This document shows, one piece after another, positions 1-8,680 of a DNA stretch of 64,000 nucleotides. The notes below the pieces were generated by a model. The model saw only the letters and a list, made by a program, of their open reading frames with translations, did no database searches and was not told where the DNA came from. The stretch is from Pedobacter suwonensis (lineage in GTDB: Bacteria > Bacteroidota > Bacteroidia > Sphingobacteriales > Sphingobacteriaceae), in contig NZ_FOJM01000013.1 of the NCBI RefSeq assembly GCF_900111825.1, positions 118,133 through 182,132 of the forward strand. The letters are read 5' to 3'. Numbering within the stretch: position 1 is the first letter of the stretch; the number at the start of each line of letters is the position of its first letter. A program made the translations under genes and the position numbers.

Positions 1-148
1 ATCAGGTGTGAAATTACAGTTGATGATATGGCTTTGAACAGGCACCGGTAAAAATTTTTCGGAGATATTTATCGCTCATTAATTGTCGTAATTATGTCTG
101 AAATTTCCGATGATTTTCTTCGCAGCAAGTGCATAGCGTTAAGTTATT

Positions 149-156
149 TAGGTTTG
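149..156 (+). promoter_or_regulatory. Putative -7 box of the alpha-amylase gene
   Basis: The octamer TAGGTTTG fits the Bacteroidota primary-sigma -7 consensus TAnnTTTG and lies about 95 bases before the amylase start. No clear -33 TTG was found at the expected distance, so the call rests on the -7 match alone. Confidence 0.4.
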
Positions 157-252
157 AAAACTGTCTGTTATAAAATAAATTCAGTATGTATTGATCAAAT
201 TCAAAACAATCGTACCATTTAAGAGGTATATGCACTACTAAATTTATTTAAA

Positions 253-1743
253 ATGGAAAATCATACGATGTTGCAGTACTTTGAATGGTACTATCCCAAT
301 GATGGCAGCCTTTGGAAAAAGGTACAACAAGATGCTGCTAAATTAAAGGAAATGGGCATAGATTCCATTTGGTTGCCTCCCGCACATAAAGGTATGGATG
401 GCAAAGATTCAACTGGTTATGATTCTTACGATTTATATGACCTTGGCGAATTTGACCAAAAAGGAAGCATTGCCACTAAATATGGAACAAAAGACGAATA
501 TATTCAGGCGATCAAGGCTGCGCAGGAGGCTGGTATAAATGTTTATGTAGATATCGTGCTGAACCATCTTGGTGGTGCAGATGACCACGAGCCGGTGACC
601 GTGCGTAAGGTAAACCCTGAAAACAGAAATGAATTTATTTCAGAACCTTTTGAGATTGATGCTTATACCAAATTTACCTATCCGGGACGCGGGGGGAAAT
701 ATTCTGAATTTAAATGGGATTTTCAATGTTTTACCGGTGTAGATTACGATGCCCGTACCCAGGAGTCAGCGGTGTACAGTATTCAAAACCAATATGGGGC
801 AGGATGGGAAGATGTGCTTGATACTGAAAACGGAAATTATGATTACCTGATGCTTACCGATATCGATTTTCGGAATCCTGCTGTAAGGGAAGAACTTAAA
901 CGATGGGGGCTGTGGTTTTATCAAACTGCAGGTTTTGATGGGCTACGTCTGGACGCGATTAAACATATGCCTGCTGATTTCTACAATGAATGGTTAGATT
1001 ATCTTAGGGCTGAAACAGGCAAAGAACTCTTTACGGTGGGCGAATATTGGTCGCCATACGATCCGCAGGCCATGCTGGATTATATCGATGCTACCCAAGG
1101 CCGTATGTCCCTTTTCGATGCCAGCCTTCAGGCTAATTTCTCCCGCGCCAGTAAAGAAGGCGAACAATATGACCTGAGTACCATATTAGATGGATCACTG
1201 GTTTCAGTAAGACCAGAGTTAGCGGTAACACTGGTTGAAAACCATGATACCCAACCACTCCAATCGCTCGAACAAACGGTAGAGCCATGGTTCAGGGCAC
1301 ATGCTTATGCAATCATTTTACTCCGGGAAGCAGGCTATCCTTGCGTTTTTTATGCAGATGTATACGGATCGGCCTATACAGACAAAGGGAACGATGGAAA
1401 AGATCATGAGGTAACCATGGCGGCACTTCCTCAGCTGGAAGCATTGCTACAATTGAGAAAAGCATTTGCCTATGGTTTTCAACGTGATTATTTTGATCAT
1501 CCAAGTTGCATTGGCTGGACACGCTCAGGGGATGAGGAACACCAGGGTTCGGGCCTTGCGGTAGTTTTATCAAACGGTGAGGCGGGAAATAAACGTATGG
1601 AAATGGGTGCTGAGTTTGCAGGCAAGATTTTCAGCGATTATCTGGGGCATTGCGATAGAGAAGTTACCATAGGCGAGGATGGATGGGCAGAATTTTTCTG
1701 TGAAGCAGGCTCGGTTTCGGTTTATACCTTGAAAGCGGATTGA
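253..1743 (+). CDS. Cytoplasmic alpha-amylase, glycoside hydrolase family 13 (subfamily 5-like)
   Basis: This 496-residue protein should hydrolyse internal alpha-1,4 bonds of starch, glycogen or maltodextrins. It opens directly with the family start MLQYFEWYYPNDG at residue 6 and has no signal peptide, which matches the cytoplasmic GH13_5 enzymes (E. coli AmyA type, about 495 residues). The (beta/alpha)8 barrel motifs are all visible: VDIVLNH near residue 99, the nucleophile Asp234 in GFDGLRLDAIKHM, the acid/base Glu264 in FTVGEYW, and the transition-state Asp332 in LVENHDTQP. The C-terminal 100 residues form the expected beta-sandwich. It stands alone with no SusCD or maltose genes next to it, so a role in internal glycogen or maltodextrin turnover is inferred. 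The family call is secure; the exact substrate is not. Confidence 0.93.
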   Translation: MENHTMLQYFEWYYPNDGSLWKKVQQDAAKLKEMGIDSIWLPPAHKGMDGKDSTGYDSYDLYDLGEFDQKGSIATKYGTKDEYIQAIKAAQEAGINVYVDIVLNHLGGADDHEPVTVRKVNPENRNEFISEPFEIDAYTKFTYPGRGGKYSEFKWDFQCFTGVDYDARTQESAVYSIQNQYGAGWEDVLDTENGNYDYLMLTDIDFRNPAVREELKRWGLWFYQTAGFDGLRLDAIKHMPADFYNEWLDYLRAETGKELFTVGEYWSPYDPQAMLDYIDATQGRMSLFDASLQANFSRASKEGEQYDLSTILDGSLVSVRPELAVTLVENHDTQPLQSLEQTVEPWFRAHAYAIILLREAGYPCVFYADVYGSAYTDKGNDGKDHEVTMAALPQLEALLQLRKAFAYGFQRDYFDHPSCIGWTRSGDEEHQGSGLAVVLSNGEAGNKRMEMGAEFAGKIFSDYLGHCDREVTIGEDGWAEFFCEAGSVSVYTLKAD

Positions 1744-1847
1744 TAAATATTCAGCCATCGGATTCGAAACAGAAATCATCTGAACATAGGTCATATCTCT
1801 TATTGATTTAAGACGTAATAATAGACTATAGCATATAATGGTTTACT

Positions 1848-1890
1848 CCCCTCCTTATTAAGGAGGGGTGCCCGTAGGGCGGGTGGTTAT
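1848..1890. repeat. Intergenic palindromic repeat element
   Basis: A perfect 10-bp stem (CCCCTCCTTA / TAAGGAGGGG with one central base, 1848-1868) is followed by a GC-rich tail containing GCCCG-TA-GGGC and GGGTGGTT. It lies between the convergent amylase and deaminase genes and is unlike the surrounding AT-rich DNA. From memory, such units are dispersed in many copies in Sphingobacteriaceae and Flavobacteriaceae genomes; only one copy is present here. It could also serve as a bidirectional terminator. Confidence 0.55.
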
Positions 1891-1963
1891 ATTCTGCTTT
1901 AGCGCAGCTGATCATCTGGTAAACTGTAATCTATTGATTGTTAACTGCAACATTACGAAGCAA

Positions 1964-2458
1964 TTATAGCGATCCGTCTTTAACTTTGTCTTCCAGCATT
2001 TGGCCCCCCGCACGCCATTGCTCAAATGCTTTTATGGCTTCTCCGGGCATAATCCTTTCAAATGCTATTGGCTGTTTTTCTATCGGTTCCTTTAAGGCGT
2101 CTAAAATAAATTGATCACCAAAGCCTGCCCATTCCGCATCTGTTCTGGTATTTCCATAGTATACCTGCTTAATATTAGACCAGTATATGGCACTTAAGCA
2201 CATGGGGCAAGGTTCTGCACTGGTATAAATCGTACAGCCTGACAGGTCGGCTTTGCCGATTTTTTTTGCTGCCTGCCTGATTGCATTTATTTCCGCATGG
2301 GCCGTCGGGTCACAGTCCTGCGTTACTGAATTTGCTTCAGCACTTAGGATCTTACCGTCGCGGACAATTAAAGCCCCAAACGGTCCGCCATTTAACGTCC
2401 GCAGATTCTGCTCTGATAATGCAATGGCTTTTGCCATAAACTTTTCATGTATTTCCAT
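1964..2458 (-). CDS. guaD: Guanine deaminase-like nucleoside/base deaminase
   Basis: A 164-residue member of the cytidine/deoxycytidylate deaminase fold. Zinc ligands and the catalytic glutamate are visible as HAE (in DPTAHAEINAIR) and PCPMC (in TSAEPCPMCLSAIYW). The motif set GGPFGA, TSAEPCPMC, AIYWS, then AGFGDQFI and a C-terminal FEQWR follow Bacillus GuaD (156 residues) better than tRNA adenosine deaminase TadA, so conversion of guanine to xanthine in purine salvage is the best call. The start is placed at the ATG before EIHEKFMAKAIALSEQ, which matches GuaD length; an upstream in-frame ATG at 2497 would add 13 residues rich in Asn and Gln. It lies 49 bases downstream of dnaE2 on the same strand and may be read through from it, but no functional link is evident. 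Another related deaminase activity remains possible. Confidence 0.82.
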   Translation of the reverse strand: MEIHEKFMAKAIALSEQNLRTLNGGPFGALIVRDGKILSAEANSVTQDCDPTAHAEINAIRQAAKKIGKADLSGCTIYTSAEPCPMCLSAIYWSNIKQVYYGNTRTDAEWAGFGDQFILDALKEPIEKQPIAFERIMPGEAIKAFEQWRAGGQMLEDKVKDGSL

Positions 2459-2507
2459 GCTAAAACAACATTGATTTTGGTTATTGGTTTTGGCCATCAA
2501 CCCGAAA

Positions 2508-5500
2508 CTATTTAAAGTTCCTGGCTGGAGGGAATACTGTGCCATCTGCCTGCTCTCTTTTTTGTGTACGTTTGTTTTCTGTGGGGTAAGGCACGCGTTC
2601 GTCTGACCTCGAAAGCGTTAATAAAGGCAGTTCTTCATGCCCCGTATCAGTAAGTCCTTTCAACAGCCTGGTCAGATCAAAACAGCGTTTAACAATAACA
2701 TGCACCACCTCACCCTCACGCTGCAGTTTTCCTTCTACCATCAGAAGCCTTGCGCCCAGTATCTCTTTTCGGTACTTTTCAAAAAGATGTTGAAAAACAA
2801 CCAGATTCGCTACACCTGTTTCATCTTCAACAGTGATAAAACAGACGCCGCCGGCAGTTCCAGGACGCTGGCGTACCAGCACCAGCCCTGCAACTTTTAC
2901 CAATCTGCCATCCCAGGATGCTGCTGCCTCTTTGGTAGAAAGGATTTTAAGCAAACTGAGCTTTTCGCGCACAAAACTTACGGGGTGTGCTTTGAGCGAC
3001 AGCGCCGTAGTGGCATAATCGTGTACAACATGTTCAGAATCGCGCATCAGCGGCAGTGATAACTGTGGTTCTTTTTCACTTTCAGAGGCTTGTTTTTCGA
3101 ATATGCCAACCGGACGGTCTGCCAGTGCCGAAACCTCCCAAAGTGCCTGCCGCCTGTCCATTCCCAATGAGCGGAAAGCATCAGCATCAGCCAAAATTTC
3201 CAGCGTGTGTTGTGATACGCCGGCATCCATAAGTTCATGTATCATTTTATAGGAAGCTGCTCTTCCTTTAACAAGTAATTCCATTTCTTCCAGGGCAATC
3301 CCCTTGATCTGGCGAAATCCCAAGCGAATGGCATGATATTTTCCAGTTTTTTCCTCCAGTATATTGTCCCAGGCCGAATGGTTAACATCTATCGCACGCA
3401 CCTCCACGCCATGGTTCCTGGCATCAATTACAATCTGTGCCGGTTGATAAAAGCCCATGGGCATACTGTTGAGTAAGGCTGCCGCGAAAACATCGGGATA
3501 GTAACATTTCAGCCAGCACGACACATATACCAGGAGCGCAAAGCTCGCGGCATGGCTTTCGGGGAAACCGTAACTTCCAAAACCCTCCAGCTGTTTGAAG
3601 ATACGTTTGGCAAAATCTTCACTATAGCCGCGTTCCATCATCCCATCAATGAGTTTTTTTTCAAACTGGTTGACCAGCCCCTTAAATTTGAAAGTGGCCA
3701 TACTGCGCCTTAAAGCATCTGCTTCGGCCGGAGAGAAACCCGCCGCTACTATGGCAATTTTCATCGCCTGCTCCTGGAACAATGGCACACCTTTCGTCCT
3801 GCATAATATTTCTTCCAGTTCGGGCGAAGGGTATTCAACAGCTTCTTCATTATTCCTTCTCCTCAGATAGGGGTGCACCATATCTCCCTGAATAGGCCCC
3901 GGACGTACAATGGCTACTTCGATTACCAGGTCGTAAAAACATTTGGGGCGTAAACGTGGCAGCATCGACTGCTGTGCCCGGCTTTCGATCTGAAAAACGC
4001 CAATGGTATCTGCATTGCTGATCATCTCATATACCTTTGGATCTTCCTCTTCATTGATATTGGCCAATGTTAAATCAAGGTCGTAATGTTTTTTAGCCAG
4101 TTCAAATCCTTTCCGGATACAAGTGAGCATACCCAATCCCAGCACATCAATTTTTAGAAAACCCAATGCATCGATATCATCTTTGTTCCATTCTATATTG
4201 GTGCGGTCTGCCATACGGGCATTTATAATGGGGCAGAGATCGGTCAGTTTTCCCTGGGTAATCACAAATCCACCTGTATGCTGGCCCAGCTGGCGGGGAA
4301 AACCCATCATTTGCCCGGTAAGTTGCAATACCTTTTTTAATAGCGGATCCTTAGGGTTGAGTCCGGCTTCCAGTATCCGCGCCTCTTCAAACCATTCGTC
4401 GGTAAATTCCCAGATTGCCCCTGATAACTTGGCCACGGTGTCTACCGAAAGTCCCATGGCCTTACCCACATCGCGTATTGCACCTTTTTGATGCTGCTGG
4501 GTTACGGTAGCAACAATGGCCGCCCTGTCGCGGCCGTATTTTTGATAAATATACTGGATCACCTCTTCTCTGCGCTCATGTTCAAAATCCACATCAATAT
4601 CCGGCGGCTCATTTCTGGCTGAAGAGATAAAACGCTCAAAAAGAAGGTCAAATTTGGTGGGGTTGACCGAAGTAATGCCCAGGCAGTAGCATACGGTAGA
4701 ATTGGCTGCAGAGCCGCGCCCCTGGCACAAAATTCCTTTTGAACGCGCAAATCTGACAATATCATATACGGTAAGGAAATAGGAAGCATAGTTCATTTCT
4801 TCCATAAATTTAAGTTCATACCGAATGTTGGCCGTAATTTTTTCAGGGATTTCTTCACCAAACATTTCTCTGGCACCTTTCCAGGAAAGATAGCTGAGTT
4901 CCTCCTGTGGCGATCTCCCATCGGTAGTAATTTCTTCCGGATACACATATTCTAAACTGTCTAGCGAAAACTGGCAGGACTCAGCCAATAAGATGCTGTT
5001 TTTTATGGCTTGTGGATACTGCCTAAAGAGTCTGATCATTTCTGTCTGATCCTTTAAATGCCGCTCTGCGTTCTGGTGGAGCAAAAATCCGGCATTCTGA
5101 ACCGTGCATTTTTCGCGCGTACAGGTGAGTATATCCTGCAGTTCACGCCGGTCCGGATGATGGTAATGTACATCGTTTGTGGCAATAAGCGGAATATCCA
5201 GCACCTGCGATAACTGGTTTAGCCTGAACAGTTTTTTGTGGTCTGCACCGGTATAACCCATTGTTGCAGCTAAAAACAGATTATTGCCGAATTTTTTTCT
5301 GAAATCTGACAGTTGAGCTTTAAAGTTTTCCTGGTAATCAAAAATGGAGTTCATTTCATCTGGGGGAATTACAATAAACTTTATACCCTCGCTATATTGA
5401 AACACATCAGCCTGATAAAGGTGGCAACTGCCTTTTTCTGCCCGGCTATTGCCCAGGCTAAGCAAAGCAGAAAGGCGGCAATAGGCGGCCTTGTCTGTTG

Positions 5501-5735
5501 GATAAGCCAATATCGATGGCCCATCCAGGAAGTCTAGCCTGCAGGCAGGTATCAGTTCGATAGCGTGGTTTCTCGCCGCTACATGTGCACGCACAATCCC
5601 TGCCAGGGTATTGCGATCGGTAATGGCCAGCTTGCGATAACCCATAACTGCCGCCTGATCGATCAATTCTTCCGGGTGTGAAGCGCCCCTGAGGAAACTA
5701 AAATTACTCGTTACCTGAAGTTCTATATATTCCAT
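2508..5735 (-). CDS. dnaE2: Error-prone DNA polymerase III alpha subunit DnaE2 (ImuC)
   Basis: A 1075-residue C-family polymerase, the catalytic partner of the ImuA-ImuB mutasome that copies damaged DNA. The PHP domain begins at once (MEYIELQVTSNFSFLRGAS, then ITDRNTLAG), followed by the polymerase core with CQGRGSAANS and the catalytic acidic motif PPDIDVDFEHERR, the thumb/fingers, a helix-hairpin-helix region and a C-terminal OB-fold (VKVAGLVLVRQRPGTAGG). It lacks the long C-terminal tail of replicative DnaE, and its length fits the DnaE2 family. An open frame runs upstream to 5888 but overlaps imuB and would add 51 residues that do not fit the family, so the ATG at 5735, four bases after the imuB stop, is taken as the start. 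It is the third gene of imuA-imuB-dnaE2. Confidence 0.95.
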   Translation of the reverse strand: MEYIELQVTSNFSFLRGASHPEELIDQAAVMGYRKLAITDRNTLAGIVRAHVAARNHAIELIPACRLDFLDGPSILAYPTDKAAYCRLSALLSLGNSRAEKGSCHLYQADVFQYSEGIKFIVIPPDEMNSIFDYQENFKAQLSDFRKKFGNNLFLAATMGYTGADHKKLFRLNQLSQVLDIPLIATNDVHYHHPDRRELQDILTCTREKCTVQNAGFLLHQNAERHLKDQTEMIRLFRQYPQAIKNSILLAESCQFSLDSLEYVYPEEITTDGRSPQEELSYLSWKGAREMFGEEIPEKITANIRYELKFMEEMNYASYFLTVYDIVRFARSKGILCQGRGSAANSTVCYCLGITSVNPTKFDLLFERFISSARNEPPDIDVDFEHERREEVIQYIYQKYGRDRAAIVATVTQQHQKGAIRDVGKAMGLSVDTVAKLSGAIWEFTDEWFEEARILEAGLNPKDPLLKKVLQLTGQMMGFPRQLGQHTGGFVITQGKLTDLCPIINARMADRTNIEWNKDDIDALGFLKIDVLGLGMLTCIRKGFELAKKHYDLDLTLANINEEEDPKVYEMISNADTIGVFQIESRAQQSMLPRLRPKCFYDLVIEVAIVRPGPIQGDMVHPYLRRRNNEEAVEYPSPELEEILCRTKGVPLFQEQAMKIAIVAAGFSPAEADALRRSMATFKFKGLVNQFEKKLIDGMMERGYSEDFAKRIFKQLEGFGSYGFPESHAASFALLVYVSCWLKCYYPDVFAAALLNSMPMGFYQPAQIVIDARNHGVEVRAIDVNHSAWDNILEEKTGKYHAIRLGFRQIKGIALEEMELLVKGRAASYKMIHELMDAGVSQHTLEILADADAFRSLGMDRRQALWEVSALADRPVGIFEKQASESEKEPQLSLPLMRDSEHVVHDYATTALSLKAHPVSFVREKLSLLKILSTKEAAASWDGRLVKVAGLVLVRQRPGTAGGVCFITVEDETGVANLVVFQHLFEKYRKEILGARLLMVEGKLQREGEVVHVIVKRCFDLTRLLKGLTDTGHEELPLLTLSRSDERVPYPTENKRTQKREQADGTVFPPARNFK

Positions 5736-5739
5736 TTCA

Positions 5740-7245
5740 CTAAGCAAAAAAACCGTGTATAAACCATTGTGAGGGTTTCTCTGGACTATAATGACCTGAT
5801 CTGAAAAGCCAGTAGCGTTTTCCCTCTGCATCTTCCAATTGATAGTAATCCCGATGCTCACCCTTTTCCAGCCACCATTCACGTTCAATGCGTTCCGGCC
5901 CGTCTGCTTTTTTTACCTGATGGGTAACGCCCTGATAGCGAAACAGCATGGGTGGATAATCGGGGATAGGGGCAGTAACCTGTACAGGCTCTGGTACTTT
6001 AAGTAGCTGTACCGGGCGCAAGCGGTCAGTGCGCCAGGGTAAAGAAAGCGGCTCGGTAATGGAATCCACCTTTTTGATGGATCGCTCCGGCCAGTGATGA
6101 GGCTGTGGCAGATAGCGTTGAATGACCTGGGCACCCAGTTTTCCGGCCAGCCTATCCAAAAGTTCAATGACCTTTTGGTTGCTCATACTTTTTTCTGTCA
6201 TCCATAAAGATTCCTGACCTGGATCCAGCCGGTCAAACCTAACCGCATCCATAGTGAAAAGTTCAATACCCATTTTGGGCTCAATCTTATCGATCTGGAG
6301 TGAAAACAGCTTGAAAAGATGGCTCGTATTGACACTTGGGCTGTTGGTACCAATTTGGGTTTTAATTACCTGGCCATCTATCCGGTAGCTTTGCAACAGG
6401 GCCGAACGGAGACCCATTCCATCACTTTGCAGTTTGGTGCAAAGCTGAAACAGCAGTTTTTCGATGGCGATTTCAATCCCTTTCCGTGTTCTGATCGGCT
6501 CCATACTGGCCAATCTTTCGCTATAAACTTCAGGAACAGTAATCGGTAAAAAAAAATCTTCTTTTTGTCCCAATACCTGCTCAATTCTTTCCATACTGTC
6601 TTCGCCGATCCTTCTGCGCAATACTGATCGGGGCATAGAAATAAAACTGCCGATGGTCTTTAACCCAAGCTTGATCAATTTTTGACTGGCTATGGGCGAA
6701 ATGCGGAGCGCCATTGGCGGCAGAGGCAGAAGCGCATTCAGCTCTTCACCACTTTTAATGATGGGGGAAACCCTTCCATAACGCGATACAGCCCAGGCAG
6801 TACCCATAGTATCTGAAATCGAAGCCCTGACCTGATAGCCTATCCCACGTAAGCGGTTAACGATTTCGCGGAGATAGGCCTTTTCACCTCCCCACAGATG
6901 AGCACAGCCGCTGATATCTAAAATCAGGCCCTGATCTTCCTCTAAAGCCACCAAAGGTGTGTAACGGATGCACCACCTGCCAAGTGCGGTTAATAATTTT
7001 TTGGATTTATGGCATTGGTTTTCGATGACTTCCAAATCGGGTACGATCGCCCTGGCATCCGCCAGCGGCATTCCCAGGTGGATACCTAGCGAAGCCGCTT
7101 CTTTACTGGCGGCGGTAATCACCATTCGGTTACCGGCCTTATCTGAAAAAACAAGCGGCAAATCCTTCAAAGCTGGCCGCTTGATGCGGATCCAGTCGGT
7201 AAGCAGGGTAGAAAACCATATAGACATATATCTTTTTTGCATCAT
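5740..7245 (-). CDS. imuB: ImuB, catalytically inactive Y-family polymerase homologue
   Basis: A 501-residue relative of DinB/UmuC that acts as the hub of the translesion mutasome, linking ImuA and DnaE2 to the sliding clamp. The Y-family fold is recognisable (AASKEAASLGIHLGMPLADARAI at the fingers, LILDISGCAHLWGG at the palm, an HhH stretch KTIGSFISMPRSVLRRRIG). The metal-binding Asp that follows the first beta strand of active enzymes is replaced (YMSIWFSTLLTDW) and the SxDE motif is absent, as is known for ImuB. A possible clamp-binding motif QESLW lies at residues 344-348. Its start codon overlaps the imuA stop in an ATGA arrangement, and it ends four bases before dnaE2, so translational coupling is likely. 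A second ATG directly follows the first. Confidence 0.92.
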   Translation of the reverse strand: MMQKRYMSIWFSTLLTDWIRIKRPALKDLPLVFSDKAGNRMVITAASKEAASLGIHLGMPLADARAIVPDLEVIENQCHKSKKLLTALGRWCIRYTPLVALEEDQGLILDISGCAHLWGGEKAYLREIVNRLRGIGYQVRASISDTMGTAWAVSRYGRVSPIIKSGEELNALLPLPPMALRISPIASQKLIKLGLKTIGSFISMPRSVLRRRIGEDSMERIEQVLGQKEDFFLPITVPEVYSERLASMEPIRTRKGIEIAIEKLLFQLCTKLQSDGMGLRSALLQSYRIDGQVIKTQIGTNSPSVNTSHLFKLFSLQIDKIEPKMGIELFTMDAVRFDRLDPGQESLWMTEKSMSNQKVIELLDRLAGKLGAQVIQRYLPQPHHWPERSIKKVDSITEPLSLPWRTDRLRPVQLLKVPEPVQVTAPIPDYPPMLFRYQGVTHQVKKADGPERIEREWWLEKGEHRDYYQLEDAEGKRYWLFRSGHYSPEKPSQWFIHGFFA

Positions 7246-7970
7246 ACCGCTTTCCTGATTTTCAGATCGTTAAAAGGTACCTGTTTTACTGGTTTAAAAA
7301 CTCCGGCTGCATATTCGATCATCCAGTTGCCCGGTATTCCGTTTTTAACCTTCAGCAGTTCAACATGCCACCTGGCGAAGCCTAGTCCGGGTAATCCATC
7401 AATGGCCCCGCTTGGCATGGCAGATATGCGCCACCTGGCGGCCGCCAGGGTAGAACTGAGTTTTTCTGCATTTTTTCGGATTACAAAAGCGGTAACCCTG
7501 CTTTTTTCGATTACCAGTTGGAGTCTTCTGCTCTGCGCAAAACTGATCTCATCCAGTTCAGTTACTACTGCAGTGAGGCTTTCGCACTTTAATGCTTCCT
7601 CACTTGCCCATAATACATCCCTTTCGTTTTGCAGGTCAATAAAAATGATGCGTTCTGGCGATAGGCCAAAAGTGATGAGTGAAGGAGGGAAGATTTTGCG
7701 TTGCGTACTGATCCACAGGCAAAGACCACCTTTTTTCATCAGGGTAGAAAGCAGGACCGAAATAAAGCCGCCACTTGCCGATGCATCTTCCAGATTTGTC
7801 GCTAAAAATTCGTGCAGGGCAGCCAATGGAAATACATTACCCGGGAAAGCATTGGAAATTATGCCCAGTCCAAAGTCTATCCCATGAGCATTTCTTTCAG
7901 GTTTAAAGCCCTGAAGATTTAGGATCTGTTCCTGAAGTTTGCCTATAATATCCTTTTTAACAGCCGCCAT
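7242..7970 (-). CDS. imuA: ImuA, RecA-fold mutasome accessory protein
   Basis: A 242-residue RecA/SulA-like protein, first gene of the imuA-imuB-dnaE2 damage-tolerance operon. It has the family pattern: an N-terminal region ending in FPLAALHEFLA, a central core (GGFISVLLSTLMKKGGLCLWIS, then FGLSPERIIFIDL) and the C-terminal segment SRVTAFVIRK followed by RWRISAMPSG. The Walker A loop is degenerate, which is usual for ImuA. The start is set at ATG 7970, where AAAAGGAT sits just upstream. A GTG at 8009 is possible, but the putative -7 box at 8015-8022 would place the transcript start at about that codon. Expression is probably controlled by the inverted repeat at 8021-8043. The family is diverse, so assignment leans strongly on its position. 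Confidence 0.87.
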   Translation of the reverse strand: MAAVKKDIIGKLQEQILNLQGFKPERNAHGIDFGLGIISNAFPGNVFPLAALHEFLATNLEDASASGGFISVLLSTLMKKGGLCLWISTQRKIFPPSLITFGLSPERIIFIDLQNERDVLWASEEALKCESLTAVVTELDEISFAQSRRLQLVIEKSRVTAFVIRKNAEKLSSTLAAARWRISAMPSGAIDGLPGLGFARWHVELLKVKNGIPGNWMIEYAAGVFKPVKQVPFNDLKIRKAV

Positions 7971-8014
7971 ATCCTTTTGCGAGAGCAGGGAAAATAATTT
8001 CGATATCACCCTTA

Positions 8015-8043
8015 CAAAAATAATACTAAAAATATTAGTATTA
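8015..8043 (-). promoter_or_regulatory. Putative imuA promoter with overlapping inverted-repeat operator
   Basis: On the minus strand the octamer at 8022-8015 reads TATTTTTG and fits TAnnTTTG. It overlaps by two bases a perfect inverted repeat, TAATACTAA-N5-TTAGTATTA (8021-8043), so a protein bound there would block the promoter. A second repeat with the same core and spacing lies at 8122-8138. The binding protein is unknown; no LexA gene is seen in the window. Confidence 0.6.
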
Positions 8044-8121
8044 TTAAATTGTGAACAAAAATATTTAATTATGGTTTTAAATCATATTATTGAACTTTTG
8101 AACGTTAAAAATGTTAATAAA

Positions 8122-8154
8122 TACTAATTTATTTAGTAAAAATATTTATATTTG
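8122..8154 (+). promoter_or_regulatory. Putative promoter and operator of the rightward damage operon
   Basis: An inverted repeat TACTAA-N5-TTAGTA (8122-8138) shares core and spacing with the one in the imuA promoter. A perfect -7 match TATATTTG follows at 8147-8154, so the repeat occupies the spacer between -33 and -7. The unknown gene starts 32 bases downstream. This pairing argues for one regulator controlling both divergent operons. Confidence 0.6.
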
Positions 8155-8185
8155 ATCTTTAAAAAATAGAAAAAGGATCTTTTTT

Positions 8186-8680
8186 ATGACGGAGTTGGAA
8201 TATTTTTTTGAGGATGAAAGTGGAATATCAGTGGTTTATCAATTGATCCGTTTTGGGGTTGGAGAACCCTGGAAGATCGTGCTGGATGGTGAACTGATTG
8301 GCAGTATGCAAAAATGGCAAGGTACCTGGAAGCTTCAAAATTGTGATGAACTTAGCAAGGATCTTCTGATTGGTCTTACCGGTCATATTGATGAACAGTA
8401 TTTTAACTACCTTCCTTATGAAATCTGTTCGCGTTGGCCGAATCTGGTCGAAAAAGTGGTGTTAAGGTCTGATGCTGCCTATATGATCATCTGCAAAGAA
8501 GGGATTAACTTTAAAAGCTTTCAAGGCATATTTTCAAAGTTTGTGCCAGGTTTGCTCAAAGATGAGTGGTCCGTAAATTTCCAGGTATTCAACCATGATT
8601 TTTCGGATGATTTTTCGTTGTTTGCAAAGCCACTGGTTTATAAAAAAGAATCATTTGGATGGGAAGAGGTGAACAGGTAA
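8186..8680 (+). CDS. Protein of unknown function in a DNA-repair operon
   Basis: A 164-residue soluble protein with no signal peptide, membrane segment, zinc motif or helix-turn-helix that I can recognise. It is rich in aromatic and acidic residues (EYFFEDESG at the start, SRWPNLVEKVVLR in the middle, FGWEEV at the end). Its stop codon overlaps the alkB start by one base (TAATG), so the two are almost certainly co-translated. It is transcribed divergently from imuA-imuB-dnaE2, and both sides share an operator-like repeat, so a role in sensing, repairing or tolerating DNA damage is inferred from context alone. It could be an accessory to AlkB or simply a co-regulated protein. I do not recognise the family. 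Confidence 0.75.
   Translation: MTELEYFFEDESGISVVYQLIRFGVGEPWKIVLDGELIGSMQKWQGTWKLQNCDELSKDLLIGLTGHIDEQYFNYLPYEICSRWPNLVEKVVLRSDAAYMIICKEGINFKSFQGIFSKFVPGLLKDEWSVNFQVFNHDFSDDFSLFAKPLVYKKESFGWEEVNR

Noticed and set aside
5736..5888. N-terminal extension of dnaE2 by 51 codons
   Set aside because: It overlaps imuB, has no family-like sequence, and the PHP domain starts exactly at ATG 5735 four bases after the imuB stop.
7237..7887. Rightward 216-codon frame opposite imuA
   Set aside because: Antisense to a well-supported gene, Ser-rich shadow composition, no recognisable domain.
7971..8009. GTG start of imuA at 8009
   Set aside because: The putative -7 box at 8015-8022 would place the transcript start at this codon; ATG 7970 is a better fit.
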